The notes: generated by a model from the sequence alone, not told the origin. 64,000 nucleotides of DNA from Clostridia bacterium (GCA_017467105.1 JAFTSU010000010.1:19834-83833); one strand, 5' to 3'; numbered from the stretch's first letter, positions 51,399-60,696 are shown. Program-made: numbers and translations.

Positions 51399-51614
51399 AT
51401 GAGCGTTTGTTATAACAAGCTTTGGAAGCTTTTGATCGACAAGAACATGAACAAAACCGACTTGCGTCTTGCGGCAGGCATTACTACAACCGCGCTTGCA
51501 AAGCTCGGCAAGAACGAGAACGTTAATACCGAGGTTCTCGGAAAAATTTGCAAAGCACTTGAGTGCAAAATAGACGATATTATGGAATTTGTGGAGGATA
51601 AAAACAATGGCTGA
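51399..51614 (+). CDS. Small XRE-type HTH regulator (controller-like)
   Basis: 71 residues comprising one Cro/C1-type helix-turn-helix domain (LWKLLIDKNMNKTDLRLAAG, ITTTALAKLGKNENVNTEVL, CKALECKIDDIMEF). This resembles YozG-like regulators and the C proteins of restriction systems. It ends 8 nt inside hsdM, so the two are coupled. Its promoter has an adjoining inverted repeat. By analogy with C proteins it could time expression of methylase and nuclease; that is inferred from position. AGAGAGG precedes the ATG. Confidence 0.88.
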   Translation: MSVCYNKLWKLLIDKNMNKTDLRLAAGITTTALAKLGKNENVNTEVLGKICKALECKIDDIMEFVEDKNNG

Positions 51615-53352
51615 AGTAAGTAACGTAGGCTTGAATATAGCAGAAAAATCAACAGTAATATGGAACGTAGCGGATATGCTCAGAGGTCCTTTTAAGCCTC
51701 ACGAGTACGGTCTTGTTATTCTCCCTATGACAGTTATCAAGAGATTTAATGACTGTCTTATGCCCACTCACGAAAAGGTGCTTGAGGCTTATGAAAAGGT
51801 AAAGCACCTTGCAGTTATAGACGGTTTCCTCACAAGAGCTTCGGGCTATCAGTTCTACAACACAAGTAAGTTCACCTTCGATACCCTTGTCAGCGACCCC
51901 GAGAATATTGAGGCTAACTTCAAGGACTATCTTGCAGGCTTTTCTTCCAACGTGCAGGACATCCTTGCTAAATTCGAGTTTGATAACGTGATAAAGAGAA
52001 TGGTAGAATCCAATACACTCTACCTTGTTATAAAAGAGTTCAACTCCAAGAAGGGCTACCTCGGTGCAGATAAGGTGAGTGCAGTAGACTGTGGCTATAT
52101 CTTTGAGGACTTGGTAAGAAGATTCAACGAGTCCTACGGTGAGGAGGCAGGAGCGCACTTCACAAGCAGAGATATTATCTACCTTATGACAGACCTTCTC
52201 CTTTGTGATGCAAAACTCGGTGGCAATATGACCGTCTATGATATGACGATGGGTACCTCTCAGATGCTCTCTTGTATGGAGGAGAGAATCCACGCCCTTG
52301 ACTCCGAGATTGAGGTTACTTGCTTTGGACAAGAGTTCAACCCCTCGACCTATGCTATTGCAAAAGCAGATATGATGATACGTGGCGGTGACCCCAACAA
52401 TATGAGATTCGGTGACACTCTCTCAGAGGATAAGTTTGATGGCTACACCTTTGACAGAATTATCTCCAACCCTCCCTTCGGTATAGATTGGAAGAGAGAG
52501 CAAAAGGCAGTTGAAGCCGAGGCTAAACTTGGCGAGCACGGCAGATTTGCACCCGGTCTCCCCAAGATATCCGACGGTCAGCAGTTGTTTGTCCTCAACG
52601 GACTTAAGAAACTTGCCGATGACGGTAGAATGGCAATAGTTCAGAACGGCTCACCCCTCTTCTCGGGTGATGCAGGCTCGGGTCCCTCTGAAATCAGAAG
52701 ATATATCCTTGAAAACGATTGGCTCGACTGCATTATTCAGCTTTCTACCGACCAGTTTATGAACACAGGTATCTCCACATATATTTGGGTATTCTCCAAG
52801 GACAAGCCTTCATATCGAATTGGCAGAGTTCAACTTATAGATGCGTCCCACTGCTACGAGCCGAGAAGAAAGTCTATCGGCACAAAGAGAAATGATATCA
52901 CCGACCTTTGTAGAGAACTTATAGTTAAGGCTTACGGTGAGTTCGAGGAAGGTATCTACGGTGAAAAGGACGGCATTTACTGCGAGTCCAAGATATTCGA
53001 TACCGTTGAGTTCGGATACAACAAGATAGTAGTTGAAAGACCTCTCCGAGATGAGAACGGCAAGGTAGTTCTGAAGAAGGGTAAGCCCGTGGCAGATTCC
53101 AACTTGCGCGACACCGAGAACGTACCTCTTGACGAGGATATTGACACCTACTTCAGAAGAGAGGTTCTCCCCTATGCACCCGATGCTTGGATAGATAAAA
53201 CCAAGACCAAGGTAGGTTACGAAATACCTATGACAAGATACTTCTACGAGTATCAGAAGCCCGAAAGCTCGGACGATATTCTCTCTAGGATTATCAACCT
53301 TGAAGATGAAATTGCAAACTCTCTGAAGTCTCTCTTTGGAAAGGAGAATTGA
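51607..53352 (+). CDS. hsdM: Type I restriction-modification methyltransferase HsdM
   Basis: 581 residues. N6-adenine methyltransferase subunit that, with HsdS, methylates host DNA. An N-terminal helical HsdM domain (WNVADMLRGPFKPHEYGLVI) is followed by the catalytic fold. The SAM motif I region is VYDMTMGTSQML (about residues 210-221), which departs from the usual DPxCGSGG pattern, and motif IV is NPPFG (288-292). The C-terminal ~150 residues contact HsdS. ATG 51607 follows GGAGG and overlaps the HTH gene by 8 nt; an upstream in-frame ATG at 51589 lacks a ribosome site. hsdS follows after 3 nt. Base composition is close to that of the host core. Confidence 0.95.
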   Translation: MAEVSNVGLNIAEKSTVIWNVADMLRGPFKPHEYGLVILPMTVIKRFNDCLMPTHEKVLEAYEKVKHLAVIDGFLTRASGYQFYNTSKFTFDTLVSDPENIEANFKDYLAGFSSNVQDILAKFEFDNVIKRMVESNTLYLVIKEFNSKKGYLGADKVSAVDCGYIFEDLVRRFNESYGEEAGAHFTSRDIIYLMTDLLLCDAKLGGNMTVYDMTMGTSQMLSCMEERIHALDSEIEVTCFGQEFNPSTYAIAKADMMIRGGDPNNMRFGDTLSEDKFDGYTFDRIISNPPFGIDWKREQKAVEAEAKLGEHGRFAPGLPKISDGQQLFVLNGLKKLADDGRMAIVQNGSPLFSGDAGSGPSEIRRYILENDWLDCIIQLSTDQFMNTGISTYIWVFSKDKPSYRIGRVQLIDASHCYEPRRKSIGTKRNDITDLCRELIVKAYGEFEEGIYGEKDGIYCESKIFDTVEFGYNKIVVERPLRDENGKVVLKKGKPVADSNLRDTENVPLDEDIDTYFRREVLPYAPDAWIDKTKTKVGYEIPMTRYFYEYQKPESSDDILSRIINLEDEIANSLKSLFGKEN

Positions 53353-53355
53353 CCT

Positions 53356-54630
53356 ATGCCAAGAGAAATGAAAGATAGTGGGGTTGAGTGGCTCGGCAGT
53401 ATTCCAACTGCTTGGGAACTCTCTAAAATAGGAACACTATATACAGAAAGAAAAACTAAAGTAAGTGATGTGGACTACCCACCATTATCAGTTACTATGA
53501 AAGGTATTGTGCCACAGTTAGCAACCGCGGCTAAAACCGATGCTCACGATGACAGAAAACTTGTATGTGTTGGAGACTTTGCGATTAACAGCAGGTCTGA
53601 CAGACGAGGTTCTTGTGGCATATCTGCTTATGATGGTTCGGTATCCTTAATAAACACAATACTGACTCCTCGAAAATCAATGAATCCGAGATATTATAAT
53701 TGGCTATTCCATACCACCTCTTTTGCAGATGAGTTTTATAGTTGGGGACACGGTATTGTCGATGACTTATGGACTACCAATTGGCAAGATATGAAAAGGA
53801 TACAAATTCCTGTTCCGCCTCTTGCCGAACAAGAAGCAATAGCCGATTTTCTTGACAAGCAGTGTGCCGAGATTGATGCAGTTATTGAGCAGACCAAAGC
53901 CACCATTGAGGAGTATAAGAAACTCAAACAGTCGGTTATCACCGAGGCAGTCACCAAGGGCATCCGTGGTGATAGACCTATGAAGGATAGTGGCATTGAG
54001 TGGATTGGTGAGATTCCGAGGGAGTGGGAAATCAGAAAACTTTTTAGAGCAATAGATAACATTGGGGACATAGACCACTATATGCCAGCATCTGTCGACA
54101 ATGGAATACCTTACTTAATGACTGGAGACTTAAGAGAAAAACTTAGTGAGGTAAAATTTGAGGAATGCAAACAAGTTGCTATGGAAGACTATTTAGAATT
54201 ATCTTCAAAAATTAAAGTAACAAAAGGAGATATTATTTTTGCAAGGTATGCAACTATTGGAACGGTTTGCATTGTAGATGTCGATAAAGACTTTTTGGTT
54301 TCTTACTCTTGCCTTACAATAAAGCCTACCGTTGGATTGCTGAGTGGAGTATTTTTGTTTTATTATTTAAAATCTTCTGCGTTTTTTGAAGAAGTAAAAC
54401 AATATATAAATTCTAACACTCAGTCAAATGTAGGTTTAGATTCTATGACGAAATCAAAAATAGTCCTTCCTTCTATTTTGGAACAACAAGAAATTGCTTA
54501 TTACCTCGACCAAAAGTGTGCCGAAATCGACACCCTTATTGAAAAGAAAACTGCCTTGATTGAAGAAATGGAAGCACTCAAAAAGTCTACAATCTTTGAG
54601 TATGTTACAGGCAAAAAGGAGGTTGTGTGA
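53356..54630 (+). CDS. hsdS: Type I specificity subunit HsdS
   Basis: 424 residues with the expected two-fold layout. Target domain 1 is about 10-150 and the first conserved coiled coil about 155-205 (EQEAIADFLDKQCAEIDAVI). Target domain 2 begins at MKDSGIEWIGEIP, echoing the N-terminal MKDSGVEWLGSIP. The second coiled coil at the C-terminus is QQEIAYYLDQKCAEIDTLI. Each target domain reads one half of a bipartite DNA site. The second target domain (about 54060-54480) is clearly more AT-rich than the first, a sign of domain exchange. A near-copy of the last ~30 codons lies downstream at 54948-55040. Confidence 0.95.
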   Translation: MPREMKDSGVEWLGSIPTAWELSKIGTLYTERKTKVSDVDYPPLSVTMKGIVPQLATAAKTDAHDDRKLVCVGDFAINSRSDRRGSCGISAYDGSVSLINTILTPRKSMNPRYYNWLFHTTSFADEFYSWGHGIVDDLWTTNWQDMKRIQIPVPPLAEQEAIADFLDKQCAEIDAVIEQTKATIEEYKKLKQSVITEAVTKGIRGDRPMKDSGIEWIGEIPREWEIRKLFRAIDNIGDIDHYMPASVDNGIPYLMTGDLREKLSEVKFEECKQVAMEDYLELSSKIKVTKGDIIFARYATIGTVCIVDVDKDFLVSYSCLTIKPTVGLLSGVFLFYYLKSSAFFEEVKQYINSNTQSNVGLDSMTKSKIVLPSILEQQEIAYYLDQKCAEIDTLIEKKTALIEEMEALKKSTIFEYVTGKKEVV

Positions 54631-54945
54631 ATGAATAATTTGGATTTCAACAATATCAATTCTGCCAGCGCTTTGGCTAATGCCGAAATAGCAATGCATG
54701 AAATAGAACGAGAAAATATAAGAAAAGAAACACAACGAAATGCTCCTATTATCGATGGCTTACACGGTATAGTAGCTGAAATGCAAGCGCAAAATAAAAT
54801 CTTAGCACAACAAGTAGAGGATGCAAAACGAGAATCAGAAGAAGCAAAAAAGGACGCAAGAAATGCTAAAGTGTTCTCTTGGATTTCTTTTGCTATTTCT
54901 ACTTTAATTGCAATCGCTTCTTTGGTAGTAGCAATTGTCAAATAA
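54631..54945 (+). CDS. Coiled-coil, tail-anchored small protein
   Basis: 104 residues starting on the base after the hsdS stop (AAGGAGG upstream). Residues about 15-80 are a charged coiled coil (MHEIERENIRKETQRNA, LAQQVEDAKRESEEAKKD). The last ~22 residues are one membrane helix (FSWISFAISTLIAIASLVVAI), giving a tail-anchored topology with the coil in the cytoplasm. No family recognised. It is part of an AT-rich block between hsdS and hsdR, lying between true hsdS and a stray copy of its 3' end. It may be an accessory membrane sensor or tether; that is a guess from context. Confidence 0.75.
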   Translation: MNNLDFNNINSASALANAEIAMHEIERENIRKETQRNAPIIDGLHGIVAEMQAQNKILAQQVEDAKRESEEAKKDARNAKVFSWISFAISTLIAIASLVVAIVK

Positions 54946-54947
54946 GA

Positions 54948-55040
54948 GTAAAGAAAACCACCTTACTTGAAGAAATGGAATCACTCAAAAATTCCACAAT
55001 CTTTGAGTATGTAGTAGAAAAGAAAAAGGTACTAAGTTAA
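54948..55040 (+). pseudogene. Remnant of an hsdS 3' end
   Basis: Translating from 54948 gives KKTTLLEEMESLKNSTIFEY, then VVEKKKVLS and a stop. The true HsdS ends KKTALIEEMEALKKSTIFEY, then VTGKKEVV. DNA identity is also high (GAAGAAATGGAA, CAATCTTTGAGTATGT). The fragment has no start codon, so it is a leftover of a second or former hsdS end. It brackets the 104-residue gene and indicates insertion or recombination at the hsdS tail. Confidence 0.9.
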
Positions 55041-55043
55041 AAA

Positions 55044-56258
55044 ATGAAAACGTTATTAGACAAATGGAAACCTAAAAGATGGTTCGGCAAGGCAATAAAA
55101 GTTATACTTAATATCATTCATGCCATCACAACCATTATGTTTTTAGTTATTCCTTTCCTAAAACTTGAAGATGGGTGGCTCGAAGCATTCAAGTGGATAT
55201 GGGTAGGATGCGCTATATTAAAAATAGATGTACTTGCAGATTATAAGAAAGCAAAAGAAGAAAAAATAATATCTCCAACATTCTCTATGTATACTCTTCT
55301 TACTTTCTTATATCTCTGTAATTATTGGCATCTGATTCCCTTATCGGTGGCTATTGTTGTGCCTTTGGTAATTGTAACATTGGAAGTGGCTATTTCTATT
55401 TGTGCATATAAAGCCATTCGATTTACTCCTAAGCAAGCACTGAAAATCCAACCTGCCAAAGTGACCGCTGCCATACTGCTAGGAAGTGTTTATGCCTCGG
55501 CAGTTAGTTTGTTTATCCTCGGGCACTTTCTTAGCGAAGCAATGATATTCGTGTTTGGAATAATAGCAATGATAATGCTATTTTCCTCTGTAATATCGGT
55601 TATTTCAAAGGGTTTTAGTGAAAACAAATCCATAGTGAGCACCATAGGAATTATCCTTGATATTGTCAGTGTTCTTGCTTTGATTGGTTATCTTATTTAT
55701 CTTACCCCAAATGGTGAGGATAACAACAACTTACAGGATATTGTACTCTCCCTCACATCTGCCGTAATTGGTGGAGCGGTAACTCTTGCCGGTGTTGCTT
55801 GGACTATTAAGAGAGCAGATGATGATAGAAATGCAGAAGAAAGGAAAAAAGCCGAGCCTCTGTTTTCTTTCAATCTTATGATGAACGATAACCTAACCGA
55901 AACCCGAATAATATGTTTGGCTTTTGCAGGCGAAAAAGACACCTGTGACTATGCCAATATTGCTCATCTAACAAATTCTGATAACGCTAATTTCTATATT
56001 CGTGCTATAAAGTACAAAAACGATTGGTGTGAGGTAAGTCAATCCAACTATGTCATTAAAAACCATGACATTTATTTTGTCTTCTACACCCCCGAAATTA
56101 GTGTAGACAACTTCGAAATGTATATAAAAATGGAGGATGCTTTAGGATATTATCATTACTACAAATTTGGATATATAATGCACACTAACAAAAAAGGAAA
56201 ATCATTCACTACCATGTCCTCAATGGAAAAGGTGACGGAGGATGAAGCAAATGAATAG
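55044..56258 (+). CDS. Polytopic membrane protein with C-terminal soluble domain
   Basis: 404 residues. About seven hydrophobic helices lie between residues 15 and 240, some at 15-40, 78-120, 135-190 and 200-222. One more, TSAVIGGAVTLAGVAWTI, lies at about 237-254. A charged segment (KRADDDRNAEERKKAE) and a ~140-residue beta-rich cytoplasmic domain follow (EPLFSFNLMMNDNLTETRII, VSQSNYVIKNHDIYFVFYTP). This layout recurs in phage-defence-linked membrane proteins, but I cannot name a family. It overlaps the FRG gene by 8 nt, so they are co-translated. AT content exceeds that of hsdM and hsdR. Confidence 0.78.
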   Translation: MKTLLDKWKPKRWFGKAIKVILNIIHAITTIMFLVIPFLKLEDGWLEAFKWIWVGCAILKIDVLADYKKAKEEKIISPTFSMYTLLTFLYLCNYWHLIPLSVAIVVPLVIVTLEVAISICAYKAIRFTPKQALKIQPAKVTAAILLGSVYASAVSLFILGHFLSEAMIFVFGIIAMIMLFSSVISVISKGFSENKSIVSTIGIILDIVSVLALIGYLIYLTPNGEDNNNLQDIVLSLTSAVIGGAVTLAGVAWTIKRADDDRNAEERKKAEPLFSFNLMMNDNLTETRIICLAFAGEKDTCDYANIAHLTNSDNANFYIRAIKYKNDWCEVSQSNYVIKNHDIYFVFYTPEISVDNFEMYIKMEDALGYYHYYKFGYIMHTNKKGKSFTTMSSMEKVTEDEANE

Positions 56259-57186
56259 AATAGAAATCACAATCTCAAAAATCACCGATTTTGTTGATGC
56301 GGCATGCAACCTCAATAATCAAGTTCAAAAGGAAATAGCTTTCCACTACTATACACTGCTTTTTCGAGGACAGCCTAACAAGGATTATGAATTAATACCT
56401 TCAATAGGCCGAAACAGAGCAGGAGCATGTGATTGCACTATATTCAATGAGGAACGAAACCTTATCGACATGGCTAAATTCAAAATGCCAAATGTGTTTC
56501 GAAAAGACCTTTCTCCAATCGAACTGTTATCACTTTTACAACATCATGGAATTCCAACAAGACTACTTGACATATCAGAAAATGCGCTGGTTGCCCTCTA
56601 TTTTGCTTGTTGTGATAATCAAGACAAAGATGGAGAGGTTATAGTATTCAAGAGTAACGATGACTATGTAACAAATTATCCTATAATTAACGCAATTGCA
56701 GATAGTTATCGTTTCACCAACGGAACTTGGACACCCTTATCATCTTTTTATGCTGATGTGAAAAACCAACCTTATTTTTTGGAACAAAAGCAGACTATCG
56801 AAATTTGCCACAAGGATGATATTTCTGGAGGCGAATGGATTGCAAACTGTAATAAGGAAATTATGTACATATATGCTCCAATTCAAAGTGCTCGTCAACA
56901 GGCTCAACAAGGTCGGTACATATTATTTCCAAATCACATCGAGTACGAAACTTATAATGAAGGAAGTTTTGAGTGGACAATAGATGCTATTCCTAAAGAC
57001 CATGAAGATATCATCGCACGAATAATTATCCCAAAAGAAATTAAGAAACAACTATTATCTGATTTATCAATAATGGGCATTACGGAGTCAACGTTGTTCT
57101 GTGATAGTATAGACACGGTTTGCAAAGGAATAGTTGAGTCATTCCAAAAGAAATGCAAGAAAATGGAGGTGTGGCCCAATGAATGA
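56251..57186 (+). CDS. FRG domain-containing protein
   Basis: 311 residues. The FRG motif itself is FRGQPNKDYELIPSIGR, with Phe38, Arg39 and Gly40. The second family block is LLQHHGIPTRLLDISENALV, then ALYFACC. FRG proteins are found beside restriction systems and other defence genes; their activity is not established. ATG 56251 is 9 nt after GGAGG; ATG 56242 is too close to that site. It overlaps both its upstream neighbour (8 nt) and the downstream membrane gene (8 nt). It forms a tight accessory block with them inside the hsd operon. Confidence 0.9.
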   Translation: MNRIEITISKITDFVDAACNLNNQVQKEIAFHYYTLLFRGQPNKDYELIPSIGRNRAGACDCTIFNEERNLIDMAKFKMPNVFRKDLSPIELLSLLQHHGIPTRLLDISENALVALYFACCDNQDKDGEVIVFKSNDDYVTNYPIINAIADSYRFTNGTWTPLSSFYADVKNQPYFLEQKQTIEICHKDDISGGEWIANCNKEIMYIYAPIQSARQQAQQGRYILFPNHIEYETYNEGSFEWTIDAIPKDHEDIIARIIIPKEIKKQLLSDLSIMGITESTLFCDSIDTVCKGIVESFQKKCKKMEVWPNE

Positions 57187-57679
57187 AATAATTACTTGGT
57201 GTAATGAGAATAGTGGTTTTGTTTCCGCCTTACTTGCTTTCCTTTCAATTATACTAAGCATTTTGGCAATTATTGTTTCTATAAATGTAGCAAAACTCCC
57301 CTACAAAAAGAAGGTTCGAGTATCTCACGCACTCAATTGGGGTGTAACTCAAACAAATTCATTGATAGGATTAGGAATCTCGGTCTTTTGTTTAAATGTC
57401 GGAAATCGAATGGTAAAAACCGATTTTGTTGGTTTAGGATTCTACAAAGAAGGGCGACTTCAAAAACTATATGCATTTGATAGAGACTTGAATTGTAAAA
57501 AAGAAATTCTTACTTCACAATCAGTAGAGGTTGTTTATTATATTGACGAATTAATTAGAATAGGCAAACAAGTCGGAGATGTTACCCTATATGCTTGTTC
57601 GATTGATGTAGAAGGTACAGTTTCGGTAAAGAAATTTGGTACAGTGGAAAAGATATTAACCCTACTTTCAAACAATTAA
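57179..57679 (+). CDS. Single-pass membrane protein of the hsd accessory block
   Basis: 166 residues. One membrane helix near residues 12-36 (VSALLAFLSIILSILAIIVS) is followed by a basic stop-transfer (KLPYKKKVRVS) and a ~115-residue beta-rich cytoplasmic domain (NSLIGLGISVFCLNVGNR, YYIDELIRIG). The domain layout (helix, then a soluble domain ending in a DVEGTVSVKKFGT-like strand) parallels the C-terminus of the 404-residue protein. The start at 57179 overlaps the FRG stop. The earlier in-frame ATG at 57134 lies inside the FRG gene. No family recognised. Confidence 0.78.
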   Translation: MNEIITWCNENSGFVSALLAFLSIILSILAIIVSINVAKLPYKKKVRVSHALNWGVTQTNSLIGLGISVFCLNVGNRMVKTDFVGLGFYKEGRLQKLYAFDRDLNCKKEILTSQSVEVVYYIDELIRIGKQVGDVTLYACSIDVEGTVSVKKFGTVEKILTLLSNN

Positions 57680-57722
57680 ATCACTTTTATTGTGGCGACA
57701 TCCACATTAGAAAGGATAACTA

Positions 57723-60689
57723 ATGGATAAATCAGAAAAAAGATTCGAATCTGATATAGAAGCCTTTCTCATATCCGAGGAAGGTGGCTATACAAAGCCC
57801 ACCGAGAAGTATGATGCCGAGGCAGGTTTATATGTAGAAACACTCATAAACTTCATAAAGGCTACCCAACCGAGAGAGTGGGAGAGATTTGAGAAGCAGT
57901 GTGCCTCCGACCCTATAAAGAAGTTCTGCCTTGCACTTGACAATGCCATTGATATTGACGGTCTTGTATCGGTGCTTCGCCACGGCTTTAAGCATAGGGG
58001 GATTAAGTTCCGAGTATGCTACTTCAAGCCCGAATCCCACCTCAACAAGGCTGCACAGTATGACTATGAGCAGAACGTATGCTACTGTCAGAGGCAGTGG
58101 TACTATTCCACCGAGCATAAGAAATCGGTTGATATGGTTCTCTCGGTAAACGGTATTCCGATTGTGGCACTTGAACTCAAAAATCAATACACGGGTCAGA
58201 CTATTTCCAATGCCAAGGAGCAGTGGATGTATGACAGAGACCCGAGGGAGTTGCCCTTCAGATTTAACAAGAGAATCCTTGCCTACTACTGTGTTGATCA
58301 CGTTGAGGCTCTTATGGCAACAAAGCTCGATAAGGGCAATACATACTTCCTCCCCTTCAACCAAGGCTCGAACGGTGCCGGCAACAACGGTGGCGCAGGC
58401 AACCCTCCGAACCCTAACGGTTACCCCACCTCATATCTGTGGGAAGAGGTACTTCAGAAGGATAGCCTACTCAACATCTTGCAGAAATTCATCCACCACG
58501 AGGAGAAGAAAAAGAGGATTATATTCCCTCGTTATCACCAGCTTGACGTTGTCAGAAAACTGATAGCAGATGTTCGTGAAAATGGGGCGGGCAAAAACTA
58601 TCTCATTCAGCACTCCGCAGGCTCGGGCAAGTCCAACTCTATTGCTTGGACTGCATACAGACTTGCTTCTCTGCACGATGAGATGAACCGAGCAATCTTT
58701 GCCTCTGTAATTATAGTCACCGACCGTACTGTACTTGATGCACAGTTGCAAGAGACCGTATCCTCATTCGACCACACTCTCGGAACTGTTGAGACCATTG
58801 GTGAGGGTAAGAAGTCTACCGACCTCCGTGATGCTATCAACAACGGTGTAAGAATTATAGTTACCACTCTGCAGAAGTTCCCTGTAATCTACACCGAGGT
58901 GGACAAGGCAGACGGCAGAAACTTTGCGGTTATAGTAGACGAGGCTCACTCCTCGCAGACTGGATCCTCGGCTATGAAACTGAAAACTGCCTTGGCTGAC
59001 ACCGAGGAAGCACTGAGGGAATATGCGGAGATTGAGGGCAAAGCCGAGGATGAGATTGATGCCGAGGATGCTATCGTTAAAGAACTTATAGCACAAGGCA
59101 AGCACAAGAACCTTTCATTCTTTGCTTTCACCGCTACTCCAAAGGGACAGACCTTGGAAATGTTCGGAACTCCTTATGAGGACGGCTCATTCAGACCCTT
59201 CCACACCTACTCAATGAAGCAAGCTATCGAGGAAGGATTTATAATGGATGTCCTTCAGAACTATATGACCTATGCTACTTGCTTCAAGATTGCAAAAACC
59301 ATAAAGGACAACCCCGATGTTCCTTCTTCGAGGGCTTCCAAGGTCATCAAGAGATTTGAGGAACTGCACCCATATAATATCAGCCAGAAGGCACAGATTA
59401 TAGTTGAGACATTCCTCACCACTACCAAGCAGGCTATCGGTGGAAAAGGTAAGATGATGGTTGTTACCTCGTCAAGACTCGCAGCCGTCAGATACTACCA
59501 CGAGGTTAAGAGGTATATTGAGGAGAAGGGCTACGATAACGTTGAGGTGCTTGTAGCATTCTCGGGTTCTATCAAGGACGGTGACGAGGAGTACACCGAG
59601 TCAAAACTCAATGTCAGAAAAGACGGCTCTCGTATATCCGAGGAGCAGTTGAAAGAGGAATTCCACAACAACTTCAATGTGCTTATAGTTGCCGAGAAGT
59701 ATCAGACAGGCTTTGACGAGCCACTGCTCCACACTATGATAGTGGACAAGAAGTTAAGGGGAGTAAAGTGTGTTCAGACCCTTTCTCGACTTAACCGTAT
59801 CTGTGAAGGCAAGACCGACACCTTTATTCTCGACTTTGTGAACACTGCGGAGGAAGTACAAGAGGCATTCCAACCCTTCTATCAGGAGACCATTCTCACA
59901 GAGGAGATTAATACTGAACTTATCTATAAGGTAGTAAAGGAAATAAGAGAATATAGACTTTATACCGACACGGATATTCAGAACTTTATTGCCCTCTACC
60001 GTAAGGAGAGTGGAGCAAAGAATGCTATGGGTAAGATGACCTCGATACTCAAGCCCACCGCAGATAAGTACAACTTGCTTTCTACCGACGAGAGGTATCA
60101 ATACAGAAGAGCTCTAAGGTGCTTTGCTAAGTGGTACGGCTACGTAAGCCAAGTTGCAAGAATCTTCGATAAGGAACTCCACGAAGAATATCTGTTCTGC
60201 TCCTATCTCTTGCACCTTCTTCCTCCTAACTCTACCGAACCTCTTGACCTTGAAGGCAAACTCAAACTTGAATATTACAAGTTGCAGAAGACCTATGAGG
60301 GACAGATTAAACTTGAGGACGAAAACGGTGAGTACACACCTAAAAAGGGTGGCGGTGGAATTCCCGATAAGAAAGAACCTCTTGATGAAGTCATAGACCG
60401 AATCAACTTACTCTTTGCAGGCAACTTCACGGATGCCGACCGTGTAATCCTCTTTGCACTCCACGAAATCCTCAAGGAAGATAAGAAACTCCGAAAGACT
60501 GCAAGGTCTTCCAATCCGCAGATATTCACGGAAAGTATCTTCCCGAAGATATTTGCACAGATTGCTCAGGAATCCTACGTAGAGCAGACCGAGGCATATA
60601 CGGCTCTCTTCCAAGACCAATCGAAGTATAATGCTATAATGGTGGCACTTGCCGAGATACTTTACAGAGAGTTCAACAAGAAAGATTAA
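57723..60689 (+). CDS. hsdR: Type I restriction endonuclease HsdR
   Basis: 988 residues. The N-terminal PD-(D/E)xK nuclease has DMVLSVNGIPIVALELKNQ, with Glu151 and Lys153 of the ELK motif. The SF2 translocase follows: Walker A SAGSGKS (298-304), DEAH at 406-409, FTATP motif III, and TLSRLNR, a motif VI-like Arg finger. A helical C-terminus binds the methylase core. A Gly/Asn-rich linker (about residues 218-240) separates nuclease and motor. It cleaves unmethylated DNA after translocation. It resumes the host-like base composition of hsdM, 43 bp after the accessory block. AAAGGA precedes the ATG. Confidence 0.96.
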   Translation: MDKSEKRFESDIEAFLISEEGGYTKPTEKYDAEAGLYVETLINFIKATQPREWERFEKQCASDPIKKFCLALDNAIDIDGLVSVLRHGFKHRGIKFRVCYFKPESHLNKAAQYDYEQNVCYCQRQWYYSTEHKKSVDMVLSVNGIPIVALELKNQYTGQTISNAKEQWMYDRDPRELPFRFNKRILAYYCVDHVEALMATKLDKGNTYFLPFNQGSNGAGNNGGAGNPPNPNGYPTSYLWEEVLQKDSLLNILQKFIHHEEKKKRIIFPRYHQLDVVRKLIADVRENGAGKNYLIQHSAGSGKSNSIAWTAYRLASLHDEMNRAIFASVIIVTDRTVLDAQLQETVSSFDHTLGTVETIGEGKKSTDLRDAINNGVRIIVTTLQKFPVIYTEVDKADGRNFAVIVDEAHSSQTGSSAMKLKTALADTEEALREYAEIEGKAEDEIDAEDAIVKELIAQGKHKNLSFFAFTATPKGQTLEMFGTPYEDGSFRPFHTYSMKQAIEEGFIMDVLQNYMTYATCFKIAKTIKDNPDVPSSRASKVIKRFEELHPYNISQKAQIIVETFLTTTKQAIGGKGKMMVVTSSRLAAVRYYHEVKRYIEEKGYDNVEVLVAFSGSIKDGDEEYTESKLNVRKDGSRISEEQLKEEFHNNFNVLIVAEKYQTGFDEPLLHTMIVDKKLRGVKCVQTLSRLNRICEGKTDTFILDFVNTAEEVQEAFQPFYQETILTEEINTELIYKVVKEIREYRLYTDTDIQNFIALYRKESGAKNAMGKMTSILKPTADKYNLLSTDERYQYRRALRCFAKWYGYVSQVARIFDKELHEEYLFCSYLLHLLPPNSTEPLDLEGKLKLEYYKLQKTYEGQIKLEDENGEYTPKKGGGGIPDKKEPLDEVIDRINLLFAGNFTDADRVILFALHEILKEDKKLRKTARSSNPQIFTESIFPKIFAQIAQESYVEQTEAYTALFQDQSKYNAIMVALAEILYREFNKKD

Positions 60690-60696
60690 ATGATAC

